Assembly (NCBI RefSeq): GCF_003481825.1
Contig: NZ_QULW01000013.1
Location: forward strand, 1 to 64,000
Length of the DNA: 64,000 nt
Source of the DNA: Clostridium sp. OM02-18AC
GTDB lineage: Bacteria > Bacillota > Clostridia > Lachnospirales > Lachnospiraceae
Direction of reading: 5' to 3'
The position numbers were made by a program, and so were the translations under genes. The notes beneath the pieces were generated by a model. That model was given only the letters and a program-made list of their open reading frames with translations, did no database searches and was not told the origin of the DNA. Positions 46,915 to 56,041 of this stretch are shown here, piece after piece (within the stretch, counting starts at the first letter, position 1; every line of letters starts with the position of its first letter).

Positions 46915-47568
46915 ATGATGCGAAGAATTGAGCGCGAGAACACAGGACTTCTGCACCCCGGACAGGATCTGGTGGTTGCCGGTTATGCGGGTCTCGCGGG
47001 AACGTTGAAGCTGGTGGAGGCGAAGAAAGAAGAGCTTTCCCACTGGTTTTCCGATGAATATATGGATGAGATCGCGGAATGCAGTCAGTATCTTGTGTCG
47101 GTGACAGCAGCGGCTGCACAATCGTCTGATGCATCTGTGGAACAGAAACAAAGGTCAGAAACCGGGACAATTCTGGATGGGACTTTTTGGAAAAGTCTTG
47201 GTGCCACAGAGTGGGAACCGGCGGGAGATGGAGGCATCTTAACTGCCATCTGGAATCTGACCGGTGCCTATGAGACCGGCGTGGAGTTTTATCTGCGCCA
47301 GATCCCCATCCGCCAGGAGACGGTGGAGGTCTGTGAGCGCCTGGAGTTAAATCCGTACCGGCTTTACAGCCAGGGCTGCATCCTCCTGACTGCTCCAAAT
47401 GGCGGTCAGCTGGTGCGTACACTGGCAGAAAAAAATATTCCGGCACAGGTCATCGGCCGGGTGAACAAGGGCATTGCACGGGAAATGGTCGTGCAGGAAG
47501 GACGGGGATTTTTAGAGCGTCCCCAGCCCGATGAAATAACGAAAGTGATTCCCGGTTTTTTCGATTGA
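46915..47568 (+). CDS. HypE-like / AIR synthase-related protein
   Basis: 217 aa. The start resembles HypE and PurM C-terminal domains: GQDLVVAGYAGLAGTLKLVE. The C-terminal half has the AIR-synthase type C fold: ETVEVCERLELNPYRLYSQGCILLTAPNGGQLV, then the IGRVNKG strand. The family includes hydrogenase maturation HypE, but this protein is shorter, has no N-terminal ATP-binding half and lacks the HypE C-terminal Cys, and no hydrogenase genes are nearby. Function is unknown. It precedes the Lrp gene by 53 nt. Confidence 0.75.
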   Translation: MMRRIERENTGLLHPGQDLVVAGYAGLAGTLKLVEAKKEELSHWFSDEYMDEIAECSQYLVSVTAAAAQSSDASVEQKQRSETGTILDGTFWKSLGATEWEPAGDGGILTAIWNLTGAYETGVEFYLRQIPIRQETVEVCERLELNPYRLYSQGCILLTAPNGGQLVRTLAEKNIPAQVIGRVNKGIAREMVVQEGRGFLERPQPDEITKVIPGFFD

Positions 47569-47621
47569 AAAGATCGGGATTCCCTATATATCTACACAAT
47601 TATACAAGGAGGCAATCAAAA

Positions 47622-48104
47622 ATGAGAGAGAAAATTTTGGCGGTAATCGAAAAGAACAGCAGAATCGATATCCATGACCTGGCGATTCTTTTAGGGGAGA
47701 GCGAAGTCGCGGTCGCCAATGAGATTGCCGAGATGGAGAAAGAACATATTATCTGTGGTTATCACACCCTGATCAACTGGGACAACACCAGTGAAGAGAA
47801 GGTCGTTGCGCTGATCGAGGTAAAAGTAACTCCCCAGCGCGGCATGGGATTTGACAAGATTGCAGAACGCATCTACCAGTACAGTGAGGTGAATGCCGTG
47901 TACTTGATGTCCGGAGCATTTGATTTTACCGTGTTTATTGAGGGCAAGACCATGCGCCAGGTTGCACAGTTTGTATCCGACAAGCTGGCACCGCTTGATT
48001 CGGTCTTAAGCACTGCAACGCACTTTGTACTGAAAAAATATAAGGACCACGGAACGATTCTCTGCGACGAGGTCCAGGATGAAAGGATGCTGATTACACC
48101 GTGA
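47622..48104 (+). CDS. Lrp/AsnC family transcriptional regulator
   Basis: 160 aa from ATG 47622, which follows AAGGAGG. The N-terminal winged HTH (1-55) reads ILAVIEKNSRIDIHDLAILLG. The C-terminal RAM domain (about 65-150) is the usual amino acid-binding dimer fold (VVALIEVKVTPQRG, VYLMSGAFDFTVFIEG). Its stop overlaps the start of the aminotransferase (GTGA), so it likely regulates that gene in response to an amino acid. Confidence 0.92.
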   Translation: MREKILAVIEKNSRIDIHDLAILLGESEVAVANEIAEMEKEHIICGYHTLINWDNTSEEKVVALIEVKVTPQRGMGFDKIAERIYQYSEVNAVYLMSGAFDFTVFIEGKTMRQVAQFVSDKLAPLDSVLSTATHFVLKKYKDHGTILCDEVQDERMLITP

Positions 48105-49276
48105 GAAACCCATTAAATGAAAAGATCGTTTCCATCCCGCCGTCCGGGATCCGTAAGTTTTTTGATATCGTCAGTGAGATGAAAGATGCCATCTCCCTTG
48201 GTGTGGGCGAGCCGGACTTCGACACGCCGTGGCATATCCGCGAGGAAGGCATTTATTCCCTGGAAAAGGGACGTACCTTTTACACCTCCAATGCAGGTTT
48301 GAAGGATTTAAAGATTGAGATCCACAATTATCTGGAGCGCCGCTGCAATGTCTGCTATGATCCGGACCATGAGATCATGGTAACTGTGGGTGGCAGTGAA
48401 GCGATCGATGCGGCTATGCGTGCCATGATCGATCCGGGCGATGAAGTACTGATCCCGCAGCCAAGCTATGTTTCCTACACTCCGTGCTGTGTTCTGGCAG
48501 ACGGTGTTCCGGTCATCCTTGAACTGGAAGAAAAGGACAACTTCCGTCTGACTCCGGAAAAACTGTTAGAGAAGATTACGCCGAAGACCAAGATCCTGGT
48601 ACTGCCGTTCCCGAATAACCCGACCGGTGCGATCATGGAGCGGGAAGATCTGGAGAAGATCGCAGAGATTGTCATTGAGAAAGATCTTTACGTCATTTCC
48701 GATGAGATCTATTCGGAGCTGACCTACGCAAAGGAAGACCATGTGACGATCGCGTCCCTGCCTGGCATGAAAGAGCGCACCGTTCTGATCAACGGCTTTT
48801 CCAAGGCATTTGCCATGACCGGATGGCGTCTGGGCTATGCCTGCGCACCGGAGCTGATCTTAAAACAGATGTTAAAGATCCACCAGTATGCGATCATGTG
48901 TGCACCGACGACGAGTCAGTACGCGGCAGTGGAAGCGCTGCGCAATGGCGATGAAGACGTACAGCACATGCGGGAATCCTACGACCAGAGACGCCGTTAT
49001 CTGATGAACGCCTTTGCGGAGATGGGGCTGGACTGCTTTGAGCCGCAGGGCGCATTCTATATGTTCCCGAGCATCAAACGCTTTGGCATGACTTCCGAAG
49101 AGTTTGCGACCCGGCTTTTGCGCGAAGAAAAAGTAGCAGTGGTCCCGGGAACTGCATTTGGAGACTGCGGAGAAGGCTTCCTCCGTGTGTCCTATGCGTA
49201 TTCCTTAAAGAGTTTAAAGGAGGCCCTTAGCCGTATCAAACGGTTTGTGGACCGCCTGGACGGAAAAACGGAGTAA
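48101..49276 (+). CDS. Pyridoxal phosphate-dependent aminotransferase class I/II
   Basis: 391 aa, starting at GTG 48101 within the lrp stop codon. Fold type I motifs: SLGVGEPDFDTPWHI, VTVGGSEAIDAAMRA, LPFPNNPTGA, VISDEIYSELTY, and NGFSKAFAMTGWRLGY with the PLP lysine. The C-terminal arginine for the substrate carboxylate is in FLRVSYAYS. It resembles aspartate or aromatic aminotransferases of the PatA/AspC kind. Exact substrate unknown. Coupled to the Lrp regulator, and trmL follows 6 nt later. Confidence 0.93.
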   Translation: MRNPLNEKIVSIPPSGIRKFFDIVSEMKDAISLGVGEPDFDTPWHIREEGIYSLEKGRTFYTSNAGLKDLKIEIHNYLERRCNVCYDPDHEIMVTVGGSEAIDAAMRAMIDPGDEVLIPQPSYVSYTPCCVLADGVPVILELEEKDNFRLTPEKLLEKITPKTKILVLPFPNNPTGAIMEREDLEKIAEIVIEKDLYVISDEIYSELTYAKEDHVTIASLPGMKERTVLINGFSKAFAMTGWRLGYACAPELILKQMLKIHQYAIMCAPTTSQYAAVEALRNGDEDVQHMRESYDQRRRYLMNAFAEMGLDCFEPQGAFYMFPSIKRFGMTSEEFATRLLREEKVAVVPGTAFGDCGEGFLRVSYAYSLKSLKEALSRIKRFVDRLDGKTE

Positions 49277-49282
49277 AACGAA

Positions 49283-49783
49283 ATGAACATTGTATTATTT
49301 GAGCCGGAAATGCCGATGAACACCGGAAATATCGGGCGTACCTGTGTCGCAACGAATACCCGCTTACATTTGATCGAGCCGCTGGGGTTTAAGCTGAATG
49401 AAAAGGCAGTAAAGCGTGCCGGACTGGACTACTGGGATAAGCTGGATGTTACCGTGTATTCCGATTTCCAGGATTTTCTGGACCGCAATCCGGGCGCGAA
49501 AATCTACATGGCAACGACCAAGGCACCGAAAACCTACACGGATGTGGAGTACGAACCGGACTGCTATATCATGTTTGGCAAGGAAAGCGCCGGAATACCG
49601 GAAGAAATTTTGGTAGAGCACAAGGAAAACTGTGTGCGGATCCCGATGTGGGGAGACATCCGCTCCTTAAATCTTTCCAATTCCGTGGCGATCGTGCTGT
49701 ATGAGGCACTGCGTCAGAATGGATTTGAGAAGATGAACATGGAAGGACATCTGCACCGCCTGCACTGGAAAGATGAAGTGTAA
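49283..49783 (+). CDS. trmL: tRNA (cytidine(34)-2'-O)-methyltransferase
   Basis: A 166-aa SPOUT-family enzyme. MNIVLFEPEMPMNTGNIGRT at the start, IMFGKESAGIPEEI in the middle, and the knot segment RIPMWGDIRSLNLSNSVAIV near the end, which binds S-adenosylmethionine. TrmL methylates the wobble ribose in tRNA-Leu isoacceptors. Last gene of the lrp-aminotransferase-trmL run; a terminator follows. Confidence 0.95.
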   Translation: MNIVLFEPEMPMNTGNIGRTCVATNTRLHLIEPLGFKLNEKAVKRAGLDYWDKLDVTVYSDFQDFLDRNPGAKIYMATTKAPKTYTDVEYEPDCYIMFGKESAGIPEEILVEHKENCVRIPMWGDIRSLNLSNSVAIVLYEALRQNGFEKMNMEGHLHRLHWKDEV

Positions 49784-49787
49784 GAAC

Positions 49788-49817
49788 GTTGCCGGATACG
49801 CATGCGTGGACGGAAGC
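49788..49817 (+). repeat. Dispersed palindromic repeat, copy 7
   Basis: A 30-bp diverged copy with core TACGCATGCGTG and ends GTTGCCG/CGGAAGC, directly after the trmL stop codon and before its terminator. Confidence 0.6.
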
Positions 49818-49856
49818 GGAAAATGATAAGAAAACTGCATATCGAAAGAGAAAAAG

Positions 49857-49886
49857 GAGATCTGCCTGGTGGCGGGTCTCTTTTTT
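49857..49886 (+). terminator. Terminator after trmL
   Basis: Stem GAGATCTGCC / GGCGGGTCTC with a 4-nt loop, then six T residues. The rest of the gap to 50208 holds the promoter region of the ABC locus. Confidence 0.85.
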
Positions 49887-50063
49887 CATAGGAAATTGTG
49901 CATGGAAGTGTTTTGTTTTGTATGGCAGAGATACAGAAAATGAATGGAAAAGCATGTGTAAAAATGCACAAAAGAGAAAAAGAAACAACAAAAATAATAT
50001 ACAAAGTTCAGAATAACAAAAGAAAAGTCAGAAATACAAATGGAAAAACGCACAAAGACAGCA

Positions 50064-50069
50064 TATAAT
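50064..50069 (+). promoter_or_regulatory. -10 box of the ABC transporter locus
   Basis: TATAAT with only a poor -35 match 17 nt upstream (TGGAAA). A weak -35 is usual for activator-dependent promoters and would fit control by the response regulator at 58860. Confidence 0.4.
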
Positions 50070-50208
50070 AAAGATATCTGGAACGGGAAAATGCACACTG
50101 CTGACCGGTGCGGACGATTATGACCGGACGCACAGCGTAAGCAGGAGCGGACCTTTCCCATGGAACGTGATAACCCAGGAACAAAAACAAAGAAAAGGAG
50201 AGGGTATT

Positions 50209-51333
50209 ATGAAAAAACGTTGGTTAGCAGCATCATTGGCAGCACTGATGGCACTGAGCGTAACCGCCTGTGGCGGAGGAAAGGCAGCAGAGACAACGGC
50301 AGCACCGGCAGAGACCAAAGCGGAGGAGACAAAGGCAGAGGAAACCAAAGCAGAGGAAAAGGATGCTTCCAAGGAAGAAAAGGCAGAGAAAGCGCCGGAA
50401 GATTATACCGGAAGCGTTGTTGTTTACTCCCCGCACGATGCAGATCCGCTGAATGCAGGCGTAAACCTGTTCATGGAGAAATATCCGAATGTCAAGGTTG
50501 AGGTAGTAGCAGCCGGAACCGGCGAGCTGTGCAACCGAATCGCAGCAGAGTCTGCAAACCCGATCGCAGATGTACTCTGGGGCGGTGGTGCTGACTCCCT
50601 GGCAGCATTCAAGGAATACTTCGAGCCGTATGTATGTGCAAACGACGAATTCATCGGCGACGCTTACAAGGATCCGGATGGTTACTGGATCGGTGAGAGC
50701 CCGCTTCCGATGGTTATCTTCTATAATAAGGACCTGATCGAGAAAGACGGACTGACCATTCCGGAGTCCTGGGAAGACTTAACCAAGCCAGAATGGAAAG
50801 GCAAAATTGCATACTGCCTGCCGTCCAAATCCGGTTCCGCATACACCCAGTTATGTACCATGATCCTGGGTCACGGCGGTAAGGAAAAAGGCTGGGATTT
50901 CATCAAACAGCTGTACGATAACCTGGATGGCAAGATCGTTGACTCTTCCGGTAAGTGCCACAAGATGGTTGCAGACGGTGAGTTCTATGTAGGTATTACC
51001 ATTGAGAAATCTGCGATCAAATACGCAGACGATCCTTCTGTAGGATTTGTATATCCGAAAGATGGTACCAGCGCAGTTCCGGATGGTGTAGCACTGGTTA
51101 AGGGATGCCCGAACGAAGAAAATGCAAAACTCTTCATCGATTTCGTTACTTCCAAAGAATGCCAGACCGAGCAGAGCCAGAACTGGGGACGCCGTCCGGT
51201 ACGAAGCGATATGGAAGTTGGCGAAGGTATGGCAAAACTGGATGATCTGGTATTAGTAGATTACGACTTTGACTGGGCAGCAAATGAGAAGGAAGCCAAT
51301 ATCGAAAAGTTCAACGATATCATGGTAGATTAA
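50209..51333 (+). CDS. ABC transporter substrate-binding lipoprotein (Fe3+/hexose-phosphate type)
   Basis: 374 aa from ATG 50209 (AAAGGAGAGGG upstream). The signal and lipobox end in SVTACGGG. An Ala/Glu/Lys/Thr linker with repeats (ETKAEE) precedes the binding domain from about residue 65 (SVVVYSPHDADPLNAGV). The fold is that of the ferric-iron binding-protein family (IADVLWGGGADSL; TIPESWEDLTKPEWKGKIAY). Known relatives bind iron, 2-aminoethylphosphonate, phosphoglycerate or hexose phosphates. The phosphomutase and two-component genes downstream favour a phosphorylated sugar. Confidence 0.88.
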   Translation: MKKRWLAASLAALMALSVTACGGGKAAETTAAPAETKAEETKAEETKAEEKDASKEEKAEKAPEDYTGSVVVYSPHDADPLNAGVNLFMEKYPNVKVEVVAAGTGELCNRIAAESANPIADVLWGGGADSLAAFKEYFEPYVCANDEFIGDAYKDPDGYWIGESPLPMVIFYNKDLIEKDGLTIPESWEDLTKPEWKGKIAYCLPSKSGSAYTQLCTMILGHGGKEKGWDFIKQLYDNLDGKIVDSSGKCHKMVADGEFYVGITIEKSAIKYADDPSVGFVYPKDGTSAVPDGVALVKGCPNEENAKLFIDFVTSKECQTEQSQNWGRRPVRSDMEVGEGMAKLDDLVLVDYDFDWAANEKEANIEKFNDIMVD

Positions 51334-51335
51334 TT

Positions 51336-51468
51336 GTTACTGTACACGGGTAGGAATTTTCTGAACTGAAAATTCCGTACGATACCGTTGTGGCAGCAGA
51401 TTTTGCCGATTTGGAATGCGAAGCATCGGCAAAATCCGTTGCTGTTTGCGCAACGCGAGAACAGTAAC
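51336..51468. mobile_element. MITE-like element with 8-bp target duplication
   Basis: A 133-bp non-coding segment. It starts GTTACTGT and ends ACAGTAAC as terminal inverted repeats, and it is bracketed exactly by the direct repeat GATTAATT at 51328-51335 and 51469-51476. Inside are two hairpins (GGAATTTTC/GAAAATTCC at 51353-51376 and GATTTTGCCGAT/ATCGGCAAAATC at about 51399-51436). Its right end (51438-51468) is a full copy of the dispersed palindrome. No transposase. It lies immediately after the stop codon of the binding-protein gene. Confidence 0.65.
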
Positions 51469-51573
51469 GATTAATTTTGCCGGCGTGCGTCAGCCATATG
51501 TCAGCTGCAGCAGAAAAACGCAGCTTTGTGCACGATTAAAAGGCAATATGGAAATCAATAGAACGTGAACATC

Positions 51574-51612
51574 AAAAAGACTGCCTTGCCCCAAGCGGGC
51601 GGGCAGTCTTTT
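51574..51612 (+). terminator. Terminator or attenuator before the ATPase gene
   Basis: Stem AAAAGACTGCC / GGCAGTCTTTT with an inner GC stem. It lies between the binding-protein gene and the ATPase gene and would reduce read-through, so binding protein can be made in excess. Confidence 0.7.
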
Positions 51613-51737
51613 CCTACCCGCTTCACAGGAACGTTCTATCGTATGAAAATGCCCTGCAAGGGCGGAGCGCCGGAGAGGCTTGTAAAACACCGGTCGGATT
51701 CAAACGGCCACAGGTGGACAGGAATGGAGGAATGAAT

Positions 51738-52817
51738 ATGAGTCATGCAGTGATCATAAAAAAGGCCGTAAAGAAATACGGAAATTTTACCGCATTAAAT
51801 GGAGTGGATCTGGAAATTAAACCGGGGGAATTTTTTACGCTGCTGGGACCGTCCGGCTGCGGCAAGACAACACTGCTTCGTATGATCGCAGGATTCAACA
51901 GCGTGGACGGCGGTGAGATCTGTTTTGATGACAAGGTGATCAACAACCTGGAAGCGCACAAGCGTGATATTGGTATGGTGTTCCAGAACTATGCGATCTT
52001 CCCGCACCTGACGGTAGCGGAAAACGTGGCATACGGTCTGAAAGCCAAGAAGTGTCCGAAGGAGCAGATCCCGGGCAAGGTGGAAGAGGCACTGGAGCTG
52101 GTTCAGATCGGAAAATTAAAAGACAGAAAACCAAATGAACTTTCCGGTGGTCAGCAGCAGCGTGTGGCGCTGGCGCGTGCGTTTGTCATTGAGCCTGGCG
52201 TGCTTTTGATGGATGAGCCGCTTTCCAACCTGGATGCAAAGCTTCGCGTACAGATGAGAACTGCGATCAAGAAACTGCAGCGGAGACTGGGCATTACCAC
52301 CATTTACGTTACCCACGATCAGGAGGAGGCCCTGGCAATCTCAGACCGGATCGCGGTCATGAAAGAGGGCAACATCATGCAGGTGGGAACGCCGGAAGCA
52401 ATCTATAAGAAACCGGAGAATACGTTCGTTGCAGGCTTTATCGGCGTTTCCAATTTTGTGGAATGCGAAGTGGACGGCAAAAATCCGGAGGCAGCCGTTT
52501 TGAATATTAAGGACGAATGCAGCATTACCTGCAAATTAAAGAAACCGTACTCGGGCAAGGGCATCATCTCTGCAAGACCGGAGCAGCTGTTCTTCGATGA
52601 GACAAATGGACTTCCGGGCAAGATCGTGATGTCGACCTTCCTGGGCGATTTCATTGAGTACGAGATCGAGTTAAATAACGGTCAGACTCTGCAGCTCAAT
52701 GAATACACCAAGGATGTGCAGACCGTCCGCCCGGATGGAGAGAACGTGAAAGTAAACTTTGACATCAATGCGGTAGGCGTTTACGATGCGGCAACCCAGG
52801 AGGTGATTTCATGGTAA
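51738..52817 (+). CDS. ABC transporter ATP-binding protein (FbpC/PotA type)
   Basis: 359 aa from ATG 51738 (GGAGG 7 nt upstream; ATG 51732 is too close to it). Walker A LLGPSGCGKTTLLRM, Q-loop VFQNYAIFPHLT, signature NELSGGQQQRVALARAF, Walker B VLLMDEPLSNLDAKLR and switch His in VTHDQEEALAI are all present. A C-terminal TOBE-type regulatory domain (about 240-359) follows, as in the FbpC and PotA group. It powers the fused permease encoded next, which overlaps it by 7 nt. Confidence 0.94.
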   Translation: MSHAVIIKKAVKKYGNFTALNGVDLEIKPGEFFTLLGPSGCGKTTLLRMIAGFNSVDGGEICFDDKVINNLEAHKRDIGMVFQNYAIFPHLTVAENVAYGLKAKKCPKEQIPGKVEEALELVQIGKLKDRKPNELSGGQQQRVALARAFVIEPGVLLMDEPLSNLDAKLRVQMRTAIKKLQRRLGITTIYVTHDQEEALAISDRIAVMKEGNIMQVGTPEAIYKKPENTFVAGFIGVSNFVECEVDGKNPEAAVLNIKDECSITCKLKKPYSGKGIISARPEQLFFDETNGLPGKIVMSTFLGDFIEYEIELNNGQTLQLNEYTKDVQTVRPDGENVKVNFDINAVGVYDAATQEVISW

Positions 52818-54463
52818 CATCCCGCAAAAAACTGGACTTCTGGTTCTGGGTCAAGGTGGTAGTCATTGGTTTTATGCTGATCTTTCTGATCTACCCGTTC
52901 TGTACCCTGATCACCCGAAGCTTTTTCTCAAATAAGACAGCCGGGTTTACTTTTGAGAACTACATTCGGTTCTTTACGAAAAAGTATTACTATTCGGCAC
53001 TGGGACGAAGCCTGTTTGTGTCGATCGTGACGACCTGTACCACACTTCTTGTGGGCGTGCCGATCGCTTACATCATGTCCCGCTACAATGTATTCGGTAA
53101 GAATTTTATTCATATCTTCATTATCATGAGTCTGATGAGCCCGCCGTTCATCGGTGCTTACAGCTGGATCATGCTGTTTGGCCGCGCGGGATTTATCACC
53201 AGTATGTTTGCGAAGATCGGGATCCATCTTCCGAGTATATACGGGAAACTGGGGATCATCCTGGTATTTACGTTTAAACTGTTCCCTTATGTGTACCTGT
53301 ATACGTCGGGTGCCATGGGAAGCATCGATTCCAGTATTGAGGAGGCAGCGGAAAATCTGGGAAGCAATAAGCTGCGCCGCCTTCTGACAGTCACTCTGCC
53401 GGTTGTGGCTCCGTCCATTGCGGCAGGCGCCATTATGGTATTTATGACCAGCCTGGCAGATTTCGGTACCCCGATGCTGATCGGCGAGGGCTACATGGTC
53501 CTTCCGGTTCTTGTATACAATGAGTACATGAGTGAGATCGGCGGAAATGCACATCTGGCGAGCGCTTTGTCCGTGGTTGTTGTACTCTGTTCCACCACAG
53601 TGCTTCTGGTTCAGAAATACTTTGTGAGCCGGAAAAACTATGTCATGACTGCCATGCGTCCGCCGAAGGAAGAGGTTCTTCACGGAGGCAAACGTGCACT
53701 GGTGACCCTGCCGGTTATGCTGGTGACCCTCATCGGCATTATGCCGCAGATCGTAGTGATTGTCAGCAGCTTTATCAAGTGCGATTTCACCGGCTTCCAG
53801 AAAGGCTTCAGTCTGGAGAGTTATGTGACGATCTTCAACCGCCTGTGGACCAACATCCGCAATACCTTCGTATTCTCTTCGATTGCGATCGTGTTCATTA
53901 TCATTCTGGGCATGCTGATCTCTTACATCGTCGTGCGTCAGAAAGGTCTGGCAGGACAGCTGATGGATCTGCTGATCATGTTCCCGTTCGTGATCCCGGG
54001 TGCTGTTCTTGGTATCAGCTTGATCGTTGCATTTAACAAGCAGCCGATGATCTTAACCGGTACGGCCATGATCATGATCATTGCGTTTATCGTCCGGAAA
54101 CTGCCTTACACAGTCCGTTCCGGCAGTGCATTCCTGCAGCAGATGGATGTAAGTGTGGAGGAGGCTTCCATCAGCCTGGGTGTTTCCCCGATGAAAACCT
54201 TTGTAAATGTGACTGCAAGACTGATGGCACCGGGTGTTCTTTCCGGCGCGATCTTAAGCTGGATCACCTGTATCAACGAGCTGTCTTCCAGCGTGATGCT
54301 GTACGGCGGCAAGACCAGCACCATCTCCGTGGCTATTTATACGGAGGTTGTAAGAAACAGTTTCGGTACCGCGGCAGCGCTGGCATCGATCCTGACCGTC
54401 AGCACAGTCATCTCCCTGCTTATCTTTTTGAAAGTCAGCAAGGGCAGGGTATCCGTCGTCTGA
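52811..54463 (+). CDS. ABC transporter permease, two-domain (FbpB/AfuB type)
   Basis: 550 aa with about 12 membrane helices in two homologous halves. Each half has its own EAA-type loop for the ATPase: EEAAENLGSNKLRRLLTVTLP in the first (about residue 177) and VEEASISLGVSPMKTF in the second. Fused permeases of this kind serve ferric iron, thiamine, phosphoglycerate and hexose-phosphate importers. No separate second permease is needed. The start overlaps the ATPase gene by 7 nt. Confidence 0.93.
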   Translation: MVTSRKKLDFWFWVKVVVIGFMLIFLIYPFCTLITRSFFSNKTAGFTFENYIRFFTKKYYYSALGRSLFVSIVTTCTTLLVGVPIAYIMSRYNVFGKNFIHIFIIMSLMSPPFIGAYSWIMLFGRAGFITSMFAKIGIHLPSIYGKLGIILVFTFKLFPYVYLYTSGAMGSIDSSIEEAAENLGSNKLRRLLTVTLPVVAPSIAAGAIMVFMTSLADFGTPMLIGEGYMVLPVLVYNEYMSEIGGNAHLASALSVVVVLCSTTVLLVQKYFVSRKNYVMTAMRPPKEEVLHGGKRALVTLPVMLVTLIGIMPQIVVIVSSFIKCDFTGFQKGFSLESYVTIFNRLWTNIRNTFVFSSIAIVFIIILGMLISYIVVRQKGLAGQLMDLLIMFPFVIPGAVLGISLIVAFNKQPMILTGTAMIMIIAFIVRKLPYTVRSGSAFLQQMDVSVEEASISLGVSPMKTFVNVTARLMAPGVLSGAILSWITCINELSSSVMLYGGKTSTISVAIYTEVVRNSFGTAAALASILTVSTVISLLIFLKVSKGRVSVV

Positions 54464-54508
54464 GTGGTGAACGCATACTGGGACAAGTGCAAAAAATGAG
54501 GTGTGGCT

Positions 54509-55948
54509 ATGATAAAATTTGGCACTGGTGGCTGGAGAGCCATCATTGGGGAAGAATTTACAAAAGAAAATATCCAGAAGCTCTCGCTTGCGATGGCTTT
54601 AAAAATGAAAGCAGAACATGTGGAGGACAAGCCGGTGGTGATCGGCTATGACCGCCGGTTCCTTTCCAAGGAAGCGGTCATCTGGTCCTGCGAGATCTTT
54701 GGGCAGCAGGGAATCAAAGTGCTGTTTGTGGACCGGAGTTCTCCGACACCGCTTGTAATGTTCTATGTGATGAAACATGACCTGGATTATGGCATGATGG
54801 TGACAGCGAGCCACAATCCGGCCATCTACAATGGGATCAAGGTCTTTACGAAGGGCGGAAGAGATGCGGATGAGCATCAGACCGCAGATATTGAACGCTA
54901 TTTAAAACAGGCAGATGAGCTTTATGTCCCGGATCCGGAGGAATACGGGCAGATGCCGCCGCACGCTTACCAGGAACTGGTGAAGAGCGGCCAGGTGGTG
55001 GAGATGAACCCCATGAACGAATATCTGGACAACATCATCTCCCTGATCAATCTGGATGCGATCCGGGAACGCGATCTGCGCATTGCGATCGATCCGATGT
55101 ACGGGGTCAGCCTGACGGCACTCTGCACCATCCTTTCCATTGCGCGCTGTACGGTAGAGACCATCAATGCCCAGCATGATACCCTGTTTGGCGGAAAGAT
55201 GCCGGCTCCGACCGAGAATACCCTGCGCAATCTGCAGAACTACGTGCTGGACCGTTACTGCGACATCGGCATTGCGACGGACGGAGATGCAGACCGGCTT
55301 GGCGTCATCGATGATAAAGGACATTATCTCCATGCAAATACCATTCTGGTCATGCTGTATTACTATCTGCTGAAATACCGCGGCTGGCGCGGCCCGGTGG
55401 TGAGAAATCTTTCTACCACGCATGTGCTGGACAAGGTGGCAGAAAGCTTCGGACAGAAGTGTTATGAGGTGCCGGTCGGCTTTAAGTACATTTCCGCAAA
55501 GATGCAGGAGACCGATGCGATCATCGGCGGCGAGTCTTCCGGAGGTTTGACCGTGAAGGGACACATTCACGGAAAGGATGGCATCTACGCGGCGTCCTTG
55601 CTGGTCGAAATGATGGCAGTCAGCGGCAAAAAACTGTCGGAGATCGCGGAAGATATCCGCAAAGAATACGGCGAGATCCATATGGAGGAGCGGGCATACC
55701 GCTTTACCGCAGAGGAGAAAGAGCGGATCCATAAGACGCTGATGATCGACCAGGCATTGCCGGAGATCCCGTTTGAGGTGGATCATATTTCCTACATGGA
55801 CGGCTGCAAGGTTTACTTAAAAAATGGTGGCTGGGTCAGCACGCGTTTCTCGGGAACAGAGCCGCTTCTTCGGATCTTCTGTGAGATGGAGACCGAGCAT
55901 GAAGCCGTGATGATCTGCGAGATCTTTGAAAAATTCCTGGGACTGTAA
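54509..55948 (+). CDS. Phosphoglucomutase/phosphomannomutase family protein
   Basis: 479 aa from ATG 54509 (GAGGTG 6 nt upstream). Alpha-D-phosphohexomutase motifs: FGTGGWR, the catalytic phosphoserine in MMVTASHNP (Ser 101), the metal loop ATDGDADRLGV, the sugar-binding GGESSGG, and the phosphate-binding RFSGTEPLLRI. It interconverts hexose 1- and 6-phosphates. Lying between transporter genes and sensor genes, it would handle an imported hexose phosphate, or feed on from it. A long hairpin follows. Confidence 0.92.
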   Translation: MIKFGTGGWRAIIGEEFTKENIQKLSLAMALKMKAEHVEDKPVVIGYDRRFLSKEAVIWSCEIFGQQGIKVLFVDRSSPTPLVMFYVMKHDLDYGMMVTASHNPAIYNGIKVFTKGGRDADEHQTADIERYLKQADELYVPDPEEYGQMPPHAYQELVKSGQVVEMNPMNEYLDNIISLINLDAIRERDLRIAIDPMYGVSLTALCTILSIARCTVETINAQHDTLFGGKMPAPTENTLRNLQNYVLDRYCDIGIATDGDADRLGVIDDKGHYLHANTILVMLYYYLLKYRGWRGPVVRNLSTTHVLDKVAESFGQKCYEVPVGFKYISAKMQETDAIIGGESSGGLTVKGHIHGKDGIYAASLLVEMMAVSGKKLSEIAEDIRKEYGEIHMEERAYRFTAEEKERIHKTLMIDQALPEIPFEVDHISYMDGCKVYLKNGGWVSTRFSGTEPLLRIFCEMETEHEAVMICEIFEKFLGL

Positions 55949-56041
55949 CGGAAACCGGAATTGTCCTGCCGCTTTCTGGACTGTCCAGATGCGAAAATGG
56001 CAGCGGAACGAGACGGTTTCGCTAAGGAAGATGTAAAATAG

